This document shows, piece by piece, positions 23,608 to 35,464 of a DNA stretch of 64,000 bases. Made by a program: the position numbers and the translations under genes. Under the pieces are notes generated by a model. That model searched no databases and was not told the DNA's origin. It saw only the letters and a list, made by a program, of their open reading frames with translations. Source of the stretch: Salvia splendens (Eukaryota; Streptophyta; Magnoliopsida; Lamiales; Lamiaceae); assembly GCF_004379255.2 (NCBI RefSeq), contig NC_056034.1:36438887-36502886 (forward strand), given 5' to 3'. Each line of letters starts with the position of its first letter. Within the stretch, counting starts at the first letter, position 1.

Positions 23608-26600
23608 TTAATTTTTTGAACCAGGTAACTGCTGTTGCATTTGTTGGGACATAGCTGCCAGCCTGCTATAAGCATCCATTGTCATCGGCTACATCGAGTA
23701 AAATATAAACATTGGCATTACACTAATAATACAGAGTCGTTTGATAAGGAAGATAGATAAAAATAAAATATGATAAGAACACACATTTTAGGTCATTTTA
23801 AGGCAGATCTACCCTAGCAAACGGACTAGTATTAAATGTCATAGTCAAGTTAGATTTTATAAATTAGTGACACTTTCTATAATCAAAATGATACTCACTT
23901 GAGATTGACATGCAAGAAGTGCTGCTAAAGGGTCCGACATGGGAGGAGGCGGCAAACAGTCGCCTCCTCCATTGTTCCAGGTGGCGGGTGGCAGGGGCAT
24001 GAAGCCAGCGGTTGGTTGGGGGCGGGGGATGGTGTTCATGTCCATGACCCCCATCCCCATCCCCATCCCCATGCTCATGCCCATGCCCATGCATCCCATC
24101 ATAGACATCTGAAGCTGCTGCTGTTGCATTGCTAATGGCAACATCATGGATGGCATGTTCATCCTACTCATCATGTTCACTTGAGCCTGCAATTGCTTCA
24201 AGTACTCTATCACCTCATCCAACATTGATGCTTTGTCATTCTGAAACAAATAATTAATAGTAATAAACAAAGGTCAATTGAGATCCATCTACCAAAATTA
24301 ATTTTTCATGACAAGGGAAATCTTCTATTATTGATGTAGGGATAGGCATGCACATGAATGATTGACAGTAGCAGACAAACATATGCATGTAAGGAGACAT
24401 GTAATTTTCCAAGTCCCTACATAGAAGGACTAATGTGGGTGATATTGTCTTGACAAGAAACAACTCTGTGTCTATTTGTCTGAGAACGAAGATTTGTATG
24501 TGGACTCTATAGTTATGCTAAATTGACATGCACATCAAATTATTGGAGACCTCTAAGCTCTGTAACATGTATAGCCAATCATACAAATATAATTTGTAAA
24601 AAACAAAAGAGTAGTATTGAATAGTGCAACAACATATGATTATAGTTTTATCTATAAACCTATAATAAAAATGTATGTACGTATGTATGTCTGCATCAAA
24701 TAACATTGAATAAATTTATACCTTCGTATAATGAATGGGGCATTTTGATTTATTCCGGCATATTCATTTAAGTGCCTCAAAAGAAAAAATAGGTATACTT
24801 TCCTTGGGTCAAATATACATGGAGTAAATAAACAATCATCACATAATGTTTATGAATTTCCCCAATAATTGCAAAAAGTGTTACTTGCTGTAAAATGATT
24901 GTTGGTCCTTTTAGTGAGAGAAAGTAACATAAATGTGGATGAAGTGAATTTGTTGTTTAGATCAACAAAATTAATTTGACTAGCCTTGATCAACAAACCT
25001 TGCTGGAATTCGGGACCAATTTCTGCAATGTCTTCATTCTTTGGTTAATTTTGTCTCTTCGTTTCTGAGGTACCAAAAATGGATATATTATTAAATAGAG
25101 ATGGTATGATTGAGTTTAATAAATAAATAAAAAACGTAGAAAAGCATGATGGCCTTTTTCCACATTTTAAAATTCAGCAAAAAAGTTAAAGACGCATACG
25201 GAAATGATATCGAGTGAGAAAAGAGACGTACACGTTCGGATTGGTTATGAATTGCGGCTGCCCTACTCCTTTTTGTACAAACTGAGGATTTTCCATCGTC
25301 TCTTCTTCGCCCCTCCTCCTCCTCCTCCTCTTCTCCATTTCTCTACAATACCATATTTACTACCAAAACATAAATAACACTACTACTTTCTAGCGTCAAT
25401 TCTTATATATTCCAAAAAATAAGGCATACACTCCCTCACCTCGCTATTAATTATATCTTATATTTGACCGGTATAAGTTTTAAAATACTCTCTATTTTTG
25501 CTAGGAAAAGTGAATTTTAAAAATTATTAAAATGTAAATTATATTTTTATATACTCCCTCCATTCCAATTAAGTTGGTACAAAACTTTTGGGCACGGAGA
25601 TTAAAAAATTGTGTTGAATAGATTAAAATGAAAGTAAAATAAAATAGGAAAGAGAAAAAAGAAGGAGAGACAAAGAGGAGAGTAAAGTAGATTATGAAAT
25701 AAAGTAATAGTGATTGAATGTTTTGTTTTTTGTTAAAAAGGGAAATAACTCAACCTTGTTGGGACGTCTCAAAAAGGATTACGACTCAACTTAGTTGGGA
25801 CGGAGTGAGTATTAATTTGGTAATAACGGTCAATAAAATGAGTCATTAAATATGTGGTTCGCTTACTAAAAATAATAAAAATGACATTATATACCTCAGA
25901 AAAAAAATGAAAAAGATACTACTAATTAATAAGAACAAGAGAGCACTACAGGAGGGAGTACTATTTTTCAGGGAGACAAAAAATTGAACGCTATTACCAG
26001 CGTTTGATTTTTTTTAAATATTTATAATTAAAAACGTAAAAGATTGAGTCCTTAAATTGAGGACAAATTATCATAATCTTTGTTTTCTAAGGAAGTTTGG
26101 ATTTGTGTCCCATTTTAGTTGGAGCACAAACAATAATGACATTTTATACAGCATTGGTGGTATAATTAGACACGCAAATTAGCATATTTAATAACATTAA
26201 AAAGCGTCCACCAAAAACAAAATTTATATTGTAGTAGTAGTTAATTTTTTATGATTTTCTTTTATTGTGAATGCCGCAATTTCTACCGGTCTTAAAAAAA
26301 ACCATAAATGCGATTTGGTATGCAATGCAATCGTAAATGCAGTTTTTAAATTAAAAGAAACAATTTCTAGAAAATATGAAAAAGGAAAGAAGAGAAAAGA
26401 GTTGGACCGTACATCAGATGCCCGAGACCTGCTGTGAAGAGAAACGGAGTCACGGTCGTCGGCGGAAGTCTTCGTGTACTCTTGGCCGGAGATGGTGTTC
26501 TCCAGCGACGACGTCGACGTCGACGTCAACCCGGCCCCACCAAACGTCTGGACGCTCTCGCGCACGACGTCCAGCGGCGCCGCGCACGACCCCACGCGCG

Positions 26601-27305
26601 TGGAGCACCCGGCGGGGTGCTCCTGACGCTCGTGCCCATGGACGGTTTTGGCGCAGGGCACGAGCCCGTCCATTGTGGCGGTGACGGACCCGGTGGGGCC
26701 CGGGTTCGCCATCGCGCAGTGGCTCTCAAACCACGGCTTCAGGTGCTTGGCATCGGCGGCGGACGGGTAGAAGGCGGCTTGGTTGACGATGGACTCGAGC
26801 GTACCGCCGGCGCGTGGCTTGTCCCAAGTCGTGGGAGAGGCCGACGCGCTTTGTTTGCCCACCACGCGCGGGACGCCTAGGCCATGCATGGCTAGTTGAC
26901 CATTTTCCCATGTTAGTTCTGCAACTTCATAGTCCAACCTGAAACAATTAATCATATAATTACGGACGGATCTAAAAATTCTTAGCCAGAGGGGCAAAAA
27001 TATACATAGACAAATTTTAAAAATTAAAAAGGTAATTAGTTGAAGATTAATATAAAAATCTCTATAACTGGTTATATATATATATATATATATAAAGAAT
27101 GAATTATGAGCAGGGGCATTTGCCCCATCTAGCTTAATGCTGGATCCGTTACTGCATATAATATAATTTAATACTCTCTCTGTTACATAGAAATAGATAT
27201 TACAGGGAGAAAGAAGGCCTACGAAGGGACATCTTGAGGGGAATTGGATTGGTACTTAATCTTTGAGCAATCGTCGAGATCCCAACTCGGTACACATTGA
27301 TTCAT
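23608..27305 (-). CDS. UNE10: UNE10/PIF8-like bHLH phytochrome-interacting factor, six exons
   Basis: Exons at 27305-27223, 26938-26413, 25342-25232, 25064-24999, 24240-23899 and 23688-23608 splice in frame (GT-AG) to 402 residues, close to the Arabidopsis protein. The start is MNQCVPSWDLDD, the family's N terminus. An in-frame ATG further upstream (27434) is ignored. Exon 2 opens with an active phytochrome B-binding motif (AELTWENGQ). Exons 3-5 encode the bHLH: basic region with the His, Glu and Arg needed for E/G-box binding (HNQSERKRRDK), then the helices. A Gln stretch, a Met/Gly repeat and the tail MDAYSRLAAM follow. Such nuclear factors bind G-boxes and are controlled by phytochrome. 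Exon 2 is much more GC-rich than its surroundings. Intron 2 holds a Stowaway MITE. No disabling change seen. Confidence 0.92.
25554..25809. mobile_element. Stowaway MITE in intron 2 of the bHLH gene
   Basis: 256 bp flanked by TA (25552-25553, 25810-25811), with ends CTCCCTCCATTCCAATTAAG and inverted CTCACTCCGTCCCAACTAAG. It shares the internal block CTTTTGGGCACGGAGATTAA with the copy at 30407-30639, so the two belong to one family. Confidence 0.88.
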
Positions 27306-27343
27306 TGCTATGATCTTGAAAAATATAAACTTGAATAGTGTTT

Positions 27344-27409
27344 GAGCAATTGGGGAAAATATAAGGGAGAGAAGGTGAGCAATTGGGGAAAATATAAGGG
27401 AGAGAAGGT
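27344..27409. repeat. Perfect 33-bp tandem duplication in bHLH 5' region
   Basis: Two identical 33-bp copies (27344-27376, 27377-27409), beginning GAGCAATTGGGG, 39 bp upstream of the start codon. They lie in the presumed 5' UTR or core promoter. Confidence 0.92.
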
Positions 27410-27534
27410 GAGTGATACTATAGAAAAAGGGCACACTTTCTTTTTAGGTTCAATATATGTGGGTGTGGGCTCTTTTAGAAGGGATCTAATTACTATTCAT
27501 AAAGATAAGAACAAAGCATAATTTGAGATAGAGA

Positions 27535-27596
27535 GAGACAGGAAGAGGGAGATTGAATGGATCATGAGACAGGAAGAGGGAGATTGAATGGTCCAT
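27535..27596. repeat. 31-bp tandem duplication upstream of the bHLH gene
   Basis: Copies at 27535-27565 and 27566-27596 start GAGACAGGAAGAGGG and differ by about two bases. They lie 230-290 bp upstream of the start codon. Confidence 0.88.
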
Positions 27597-28126
27597 GATC
27601 CATGAGAAGAAAATTATGGTATTATTTGAATGAATTGTGAAAGAGATCTTTTGTAAGGAAGCAGAAAAAAATAAAGGTGGATTGAATAACTTTTTTGAGG
27701 GCGAAGGATTGAGTAAATATGCAATCATTTGCATACACAAAGAAATAGATAGATATGCAGAAATATATATTCCTATTAACTATTTTTATCTACCTATAAT
27801 ACTTTATTCGTTCTTTATGTATAACATGAATTGTAATTAAATTAACTGATGTAAAATATTCCCACGTTTAAAGGTAATACTAGTATGAATAATAATTAAA
27901 GAAAAAAGAATTGTAATTAAATAAAGAAAGTAGTTTAACGTATGGTAGAAAACATGAATAATAGAGAATAATATCACTCCATAAATAAGAAAAAGACAAA
28001 CTTATATACTCATATAATAAATTATTATTTTTAAAAGGATGGAGAGTTCTGTCCCTGCCCATAGAAAAGAAAGAGACGCAGTTTCATGATTTATTTTGTT
28101 TAACTTTGTTTGGATCGTAAGTATTA
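27597..28126. other. Intergenic, promoter side of the bHLH gene
   Basis: AT-rich with no recognised motif. Open frames here are short and domain-less. Confidence 0.4.
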
Positions 28127-28651
28127 GAGCATCCACAATAGGAATAGCACAGCAATAGCCCAGTCATAGCCTAGTCATAAACTTCTCCTGCCACATCATT
28201 AATACTAAAAATCCTCATGCCACACCATAAATAGCTCAGCAATAGCCTAGCCACATCATAAATAGCACAGCCACATCAATAGCCACATCACTAATAACAA
28301 TTATATAAAAATGAAATAATTAACAATCACACAATATACGGAATTTAATTCACGAGACATATACGAGATCTTGTACAGAAATTTAGATAGAGAGAGTACT
28401 CGTTAAAACAAGTGGTGCGAATGAAAATGGCGTGCAAGGCGCGTATATATAGTGTTTCGGAAAAAAAAATTCGCGCTAGGCGATCCGGACGCTGCAATAG
28501 CGCCGAGCGGATCGTCCAGCGCACCGCCTAGCGCCACGGAACCGCTGAGCGCTAGGCGGTTTTTAAATCCGGAAACCGCTAGGCGGTTGCAATAGATCGC
28601 CTAGCGCCGGCGCTCGGCTAAGCGGTGCGCTAGGCGCTATTGTGGATGTTC
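28127..28651 (-). mobile_element. PIF/Harbinger MITE, deletion derivative of the ORF1 elements
   Basis: 525 bp with terminal repeats GAGCATCCACAATAG and inverted GAACATCCACAATAG, flanked by TTA (28124-28126, 28652-28654). The stretch near 28385-28475 matches, inverted, the leader upstream of ORF1 at 44185-44285. It is therefore an internally deleted relative of 43971-46012. Its right third is GC-rich and highly self-complementary (repeated GCTAGGCGG units). Confidence 0.88.
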
Positions 28652-28654
28652 TTA

Positions 28655-29365
28655 GTATTTTTTTCTCATTGGAAAATAGTTTTGTTTTCTTACTCTGGTT
28701 CAATCACCCTAATTATTTCATATTTATTTATGGCAAATTTCTTTTTATTAATAAGGTCGATAATTTTTTCTACTAAAAATACTTTAATCAGATTATCTTT
28801 ATTATTTATTAAATTTTATTGTATAATATTGTTATATACTTCTTTCCTCCCAAGGTAGTTGATTCGTTTGTATTTCACACTCGTATTGGAAAAATGATAG
28901 TCTAATAAATACTTTAAAGTGGGAGAGAGAGTAATATAGCTTGTTATTCACTGCCATTGATTTAGCAAGTCGATCCCGACAATATTACTTAATTAGCAAG
29001 TTACAACAATTCTGTTTTATTGATAATATCGAGACATTTTTCTATATAATTAATGGAATGAAGCATCACGATTTTTTTTGACATGTCATGTGCTTTTGCT
29101 TATTTTATGCACTTATTTTCGGGTCAGTATTCAGATTTTACAACATCTGAAATGATAGGACAACTTCTTTCTGATAATTAATTTTTTCAAATAGTCCCAA
29201 TCATAATATAGTGGTTGAAATAAAAGCACCTCACCTAGTGAAATCAATATGTGGATGCAGGCGTTTTGATAAATTCAAATTCATAAAACACTCTCTCCAA
29301 TTCCAATTTATAGATCAAATGTTTGATTCATCGAAATGCGTGAATACAGCGAAAGCGTATGTGTA
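28655..29365. other. AT-rich intergenic region
   Basis: Nothing recognised. Confidence 0.4.
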
Positions 29366-29374
29366 AATAAATAA

Positions 29375-30660
29375 GAGAATACTTCATTTTTCACTTTCAC
29401 ACATAAATGATACATAATCTTTATTTTATATCATTTTTAGTACCCGTGATAAAAATAACCCTCAGAACCAAACATGTAATTTTTTTATTATAAAAGATAT
29501 TTTTGGAAATTTCAATTAAATAGTACCAAATATGCATGTGATTTTTTTTCTTCCTCTTATTTCTTTTTTTCTCTTTAGTTTCTTCTTCTTTCTTTTTTCT
29601 TCATTTTCTTTTTTCTTTTTAGTATTTTATCTTCCTTGCTTCTTTCTTTTTTCTCCTTAGTTTATGTTTCATCTTTTTTTTCTTTTCTCTTCTTTTTCTT
29701 CTTTCTTTTTAGTGTTTTATACATACATTTAATTGCATTCATAATATAAATCAAGAACAAAACACTTAATTAAATTAATTATATAAAGTAATTAAATCAA
29801 TTGAATATTTTCTATTAAATTATTTTATACTCATTTTAGGGTTAAAACACCTAAATAAAAATATTCAACTCTTTATATTATTATTAACACAATTCACAAT
29901 TTAAAATTTTTATTAAGACTATATCGATTAGTTATTAATTTAATATAAAATAATAATTATTATTATTATATAATATTATATGATTCATAATAGTAATTAT
30001 ACTATAATTATTTATTAATTACTACTAGTTTTTAGTATCATAACAATAATATTATTATAATAATTAAATATAATTATAACTATAATTATAATTAAGTATA
30101 TTTGAATAATATTAAAAAATAAATTAATTATTAATTTATAACATCAAAATAATAATATTAATATTGATTAATAATAATAGTATAAAGAGTGAGGAGAACG
30201 AGAGAAGATATTATAATATCACTTTTGGTACTAATTTTGTGTATGCCCAAATTATCTTCTATGACACAAATAGGAAAATGTATTTGTTTAGAGAGCATTT
30301 TGAGGTGAACATTGTACCAGGTATAAAAAATGTGATTTATAGGTACCAAAAACGATATAAAATAAAGATCATGTACCATTTATGTGCGAACGTGAAAGAT
30401 CAGGTACTCCCGCCGTCCCAACTAAGTTGAGACATAACTTTTGGGCACGGAGATTAAGAAATTGTGTTGAAAAGTAGGAGAAAGGAATAAAGTAGAAACG
30501 ATAAAGAGAGAGGAAAGTACACAGTGGAATAAGGTAAGAGTGATTGGATGTTTTGTTTTTTGTTAAAAATGGAAATGACTCAATTTAGTTGGGACATCCC
30601 AAAGAGGAATACGATTCAACTTAGTTGGGACGGAGGGAGTACCATTTACGTATTTCACTC
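29375..30660. mobile_element. Mutator-like MITE with 9-bp target duplication
   Basis: Flanked by a perfect 9-bp duplication AATAAATAA (29366-29374, 30661-30669), diagnostic for Mutator-like elements. Long inverted ends share CACATAAATGATACATAATC with the inverted right end. The right end is split by the Stowaway at 30407-30639, and the left end lacks about 14 bp. The interior is very AT-rich and non-coding. It is homologous throughout to 54021-54995. Confidence 0.88.
30407..30639. mobile_element. Stowaway MITE nested in a Mutator-like end
   Basis: 233 bp, ends CTCCCGCCGTCCCAACTAAG and inverted CTCCCTCCGTCCCAACTAAG, flanked by TA (30405-30406, 30640-30641). Removing it and one TA restores the right inverted repeat of the host element. 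It is related to the intron copy at 25554-25809. Confidence 0.93.
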
Positions 30661-30669
30661 AATAAATAA

Positions 30670-31690
30670 AATGAAAAAGTGCACAAAAATCACAACTTAA
30701 AGTCAATTAAGTTAGGAAATTGAACACGAATTTTAAATTCATGCAAGGATGACATGTATTTTCAAATTTTTAACACATTAAATTAACATTTTTTCTTGCG
30801 AACAAACTACATGGCTAACGATCTTTTACCTCAGTGCAAACATAGGCGGCTATGATGAACAGAAAATGTTGTTTTTCAGTTTTGGCCAAAGACTTTGTGG
30901 TAACATATAAAAATGAAAAATACCACAACCTTTGAGAGTAGTTGTTCAACAAAATAATTAAGAATGGTTATATTTTAATAAACATTTAATTAAATTTTAT
31001 GGAAAATAATAAAAATAATAGAGTATTCACTATTACCAATTAGTTACAAGTCACAAGTTACAAGTTTGATCGACTTTCCAGATTTGGTTGTATTACAAAT
31101 GATAAATTTTCTATTTTTTTAAACAAAATATTTTTTCTCATACTTTAATATCTTTTAATTTTTCTATTTTATCGTTTCTCTTGATTTATTCTCTCTTCAT
31201 TTAACTTAATAAATAGCATTGCCATAAAACCTTTGTCCGAAAAGAAATTGATAACTTATGATGGGACGAATGAAATAAAAAATGGAGAACTAATAAACTC
31301 TAATTACAACGTTAAATAAGAGTTTCCTTGAAGATGACTTCATGATCTCTTTTAATACATAGTTAATCATTATTCTTTGCATTCGTTCTTTTTTTATATT
31401 GTGAATATAGAGAATAAAATAGAAAAAAAATTTAAAAAAGGATTATATAAGTTTGCTCTTTATAAATGAGAAAATAACTCATTTAACTTGGGTATCACGA
31501 TAAATTTTTTTTATTAACTTGAGGTAAAAAAATAATTAGTTATTCAACATTAATTGTATACTTACAATTGAACGTGGAAATAAGTGGGGTTGTCGGCTAG
31601 GGGCGTACTGATTGTAGCGGCGCGCTCGGACTCTCGATATTGTAGATGTGCACGACTGTAATCAGGCAATGGGTTTATAGAGGCGCGACG
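30670..31690. other. Intergenic region
   Basis: AT-rich. A GC-richer patch at 31585-31690 next to the plastid insert is of unknown origin. No gene recognised. Confidence 0.4.
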
Positions 31691-31695
31691 GATTA

Positions 31696-32259
<564 letters not shown>

Positions 32260-32614
32260 CTAGACTACTGCTGCAACGGTAATATCTTAAGTTCTATCAT
32301 ACTATGCCTCAAAATTAACTAATATAAAGCAACGGTACTAAATTCAAAAGTATGGATATAGGGTAGTGATCAAGATATAACTAATCTTAAGTGTATAACT
32401 AGAGAACAAATCTCAACCACACATCTTAATAGAACAAATATTATTTATTTTAATAATATAAAATAGGCAAAGGGTATTTTCGTAAATTACATTATGAAAT
32501 TTAAATCTGGGATCAAATTACACGGTTTGTTCTCTCCCTCACGTCTAAAATGGCAATCTCCCTCTCGAGCATCTGAACATTGGCTCCGTCCCTCCCCATC
32601 CGCTTCCTGTACAA

Positions 32615-32881
32615 ATGCGGCGGCGACCGCGGCTGCGGCGGGGGCGGCAGAGACGTCGTTGGCGGCGGAATGTGCTTTCCTCTCTGGCGGAGCTGTGGAA
32701 GCCATCCGAGCCTGCTGATCCCGAAGACATGTATGGTATTGATTACGACATGACCTTGCCTCAGGTGCTCAACAAGTGGCAGGCGCTCGAGGGAATGAGC
32801 TTGATCGATGGGGATGCAACCTCCTCGTCTTACCCTGGGATTCGACATAGTAGGGGATTGTTTCATTTGGGTTTTAATTAG
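32615..32881 (+). pseudogene. Gene-like fragment A in the nested TIR element
   Basis: An 88-codon open frame with protein-like composition, including LAELWKPSEPADPEDMYGID and TLPQVLNKWQALEGM. The upstream part is Arg-rich and probably out of its natural frame. The composition contrasts sharply with the AT-rich surroundings, as expected for a captured exon. I do not recognise the source gene. No start context or downstream exons are visible. Confidence 0.4.
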
Positions 32882-33249
32882 CACAAATCGTGATAGGTGG
32901 ATTATACAGTTTACACACAAACAATAATCATAAATTTCAATTTGAATTATATAGGACGATCACTTATTATAATCTTAAATGATAATTACAAGCTTGATCT
33001 AATTTTAAAATTTGAGTCTATATTGTCTCCACGCTTAGCCTCAAACATTATTGGTTATCGTTGATTTTGTGTAGATAAGAGTAATTCGTATGTTAAAGCT
33101 TTAATGTTTATCTCTTTGAGTTTTGTAAAAACACAATAGATAATTTAATTACTCACCAAGTAATGAAATCAGTAAAGAGCATATATTATTAAAGTTAAAC
33201 GAGGTCTGGATGTTGAATAAAAAAATATTCGAGTCAATAAAACACATCT

Positions 33250-33975
33250 CACTTTTAATTTTATTTTACTTCACTCTTGTTCACAAAACACATCACTCTT
33301 ATTCTGATTTTACTTCACTCTTGTTCACAAAACACATCACTCTTATTCTGATTTACTTCACTCTTGTTCACAAAACACATCACTGTTACTCTGATTTTAC
33401 CTCACTCTTGTTCACAAAACACATCACTCTTATTCTGATTTTACTTCACTATTGCTCACAAACACATCACTCTTATTATGATTTTACTTCACTCTTGTTC
33501 ACAAAACACATCACTCTTATTCTGATTTTACTTCACTCTTGTTCACAAAACACATCACTCTTATTCTGATTTTACTTCACTCTTGTTCACAAAAGACATC
33601 ACTCTTACTCTGATTTTACTTCACTCTTGTTAACAAAACACATCACTCTTACTCTGATTTTACTTCACTCTTGTTCACAAAACACATCACTCTTACTCTG
33701 ATTTTACTTCACTCTTGTTCACAAAACACATCACTCTTACTCTGATTTTACTTCACTCTCTGATTTTACTTCACTCTTGTTCACAAAACACATCACTCTT
33801 ACTCTGATTTTATTTCACTCTCTGATTTTACTTCACTCTTGTTCACAAAACACACCAATCTTGTTAACAAAACACATCACTCTTACTCTGATTTTACTTC
33901 ACTCTTGTTCACAATACACATCACTCTTATTCTGATTTTACTTCACTCTTGTTCACAATACACATCACTCTTTAG
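33250..33975. repeat. 44-bp minisatellite, about 15 copies
   Basis: The unit contains CTTCACTCTTGTTCACAAAA and then CACATCACTCTTACTCTGAT. Some units carry internal 18-bp partial duplications or a GTTAAC variant. Because 44 is not a multiple of three, open frames through it are not conserved, and coding is unlikely. Confidence 0.93.
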
Positions 33976-34210
33976 ACATGTTTAGAAGAAGAATATCAGT
34001 AAACAGTTCCAAATGCGGCCACCTTTGAACGAAAATGCCACAATTCCATTTCCATCATCATTCATTATAGGAAAATCTATAAACAAGAATAGAGTATAAA
34101 TTATTACTCCCAATTGCATTTCATTTCGTATCCATCCTAATATCTCTACCACGGTAGAACATGAAAAATGTTCCTGGTTTTCCTAATCTTTATCATTTTC
34201 TCATCGATTT

Positions 34211-34603
34211 TCACAAATGCACAACAATCAGACCTCCACATACTCTGAAGCTCAAATCATCCCTCCTCGGCCCCTCCGCCGCCGCCGCCCTCCATGACTG
34301 GGCTGTGCCGCCGTCTCCTTCCTCTTCCGCGCACTGCACCTTCTCCCGCGTGATCTCGCTCAACGTCACCGTCCTTTGCGTACTACATTTCAGGCAAGCG
34401 CGGTCGTCGTCATAATAACTATTTTCAATCCTGTAGCTGAATTCACCAGTTTTTGAACTAGAGCTGGAGGTTTTGTTGGAGTAGATTTGATTAGAAGCTT
34501 TTGGAATTTTGGATTGGGTGGAATCGGAGTGTGACGAATAGAAAGAAGAGGAAGAACAATTGTTGATTCTAGGTTGGTAGGGCTGAGGACTTCTGTTCGC
34601 CAT
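34211..34603 (-). pseudogene. Gene-like fragment B in the nested TIR element
   Basis: A 130-codon open frame on the minus strand. The N terminus MANRSPQPYQPRINN is Ser/Asn-rich, and a region with RACLKC follows. The second half is GC-rich with Ala/Arg runs and may be a different captured piece or an intron read through. No known domain. Its ATG sits in good context, so a chimeric transcript is possible but unproven. Confidence 0.4.
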
Positions 34604-34894
34604 GGTTGAACACCATGAGCTGCTCTTCTTCTACTTCTCCTTCTCCTTCAATGACGTAAATTGTCTGCAATGACAATTATACCCCCGCCTTGTTATTGTG
34701 GAGTAAATTTGTGATTGAGGGAACTAATATCTCCTTAAATTCGAAAATTAATACTAGCCCTTGATTTTTTTGATCTTGTGGCTATGATTTGTTCTCTAGT
34801 TATTTGGTTAAGGGGTATTTTCCATAGATCACTACCCTTTAAGCTTATATGTAAGCAACAAAATAAGTTACTGGACAATTCGTTTTCTGCCCAA

Positions 34895-35464
34895 ATGAAT
34901 CCTTTTCCAAATATTTTAGATTATATGAATAATGATTCGGATGATGAATTTGATGCCATTATAACGGCTGCACAAGAGGAAGAGATGAGTCGTCGGCGGA
35001 CGAGGGGCCATCGCGGCTCCATTCCGGGACATCGAGTGCTTCATCGTGGTAGGCAAGAAGGCCATGAAAGACTCTATCGCGATTACTTCTGTGAGCATCC
35101 CGTGTATCCTGCAAACTTATTCTGCATGAGTCGTCCTCTTTTTAGCCGAATTGTTGACGATGTGGTAGCTCACAATGCGTATTTTCACCAAAGATGTGAT
35201 GCTACAGGTCTTCTTGGTTTGTCCTCTCTTCCGAAGGTCACGATAGCCATAAAGATGCTTGCCTATGGCCAACCAGCGGATTCTGTAGACGAATATGTTA
35301 GAATCGGAGAGAATACTACATTGGTTTGTTTGAGAGAGTTTGTGAAAACAATTGTAGAGGTATATAGCCCACAATACTTGAGGGCTTTTCTCGGTAGATC
35401 TTTTCTTTTCGTTCAGCCTTTTCTCGGTCGATCTTTTCTTTTCGTTCGAAAAATTCCAGAGTAA
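34895..35464 (+). pseudogene. PIF/Harbinger transposase, N-terminal half only
   Basis: Starts at MNPFPNILD (34895). It has an acidic N terminus and then the segment usual before the catalytic core (LYRDYFCEHPVYP, FHQRCDATG, ADSVDEYVRIGE). Real similarity stops near 35385, before any DDE residue. The rest is read-through into a duplicated 27-bp sequence that is, on the other strand, the end of ORF1. An internal deletion therefore joined the two genes. It cannot catalyse transposition. Confidence 0.85.

Larger units (their letters stand above)
32361..34837. mobile_element. TIR element carrying gene-like fragments, nested in the Harbinger element
   Basis: 2477 bp. The left end GGGTAGTGATC...ATAACTAGAGAACAAATC matches, inverted, GGGTAGTGATC...ATAACTAGAGAACAAATC at the right end, about 60 bp with diverged stretches. 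The interior has two GC-rich gene-like islands (32510-32880, 34210-34610) and a 44-bp minisatellite. No transposase. The layout suggests a Pack-type gene-capturing element, but I find no target duplication, so the superfamily stays open. Confidence 0.65.

Noticed and set aside
26434..26880. 148-codon open frame on the plus strand
   Set aside because: It is the antisense shadow of GC-rich exon 2 of the bHLH gene.
33210..33569. 119-codon open frame with repeated HKTHHSYSDFTSLLF-type units
   Set aside because: It is a read-through of the 44-bp minisatellite. Unit length is not a multiple of three, and the frame survives only through small indels.
33250..33975. CRISPR-like array
   Set aside because: The repeats are directly tandem without unique spacers, in a plant nuclear context. 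It is a minisatellite.
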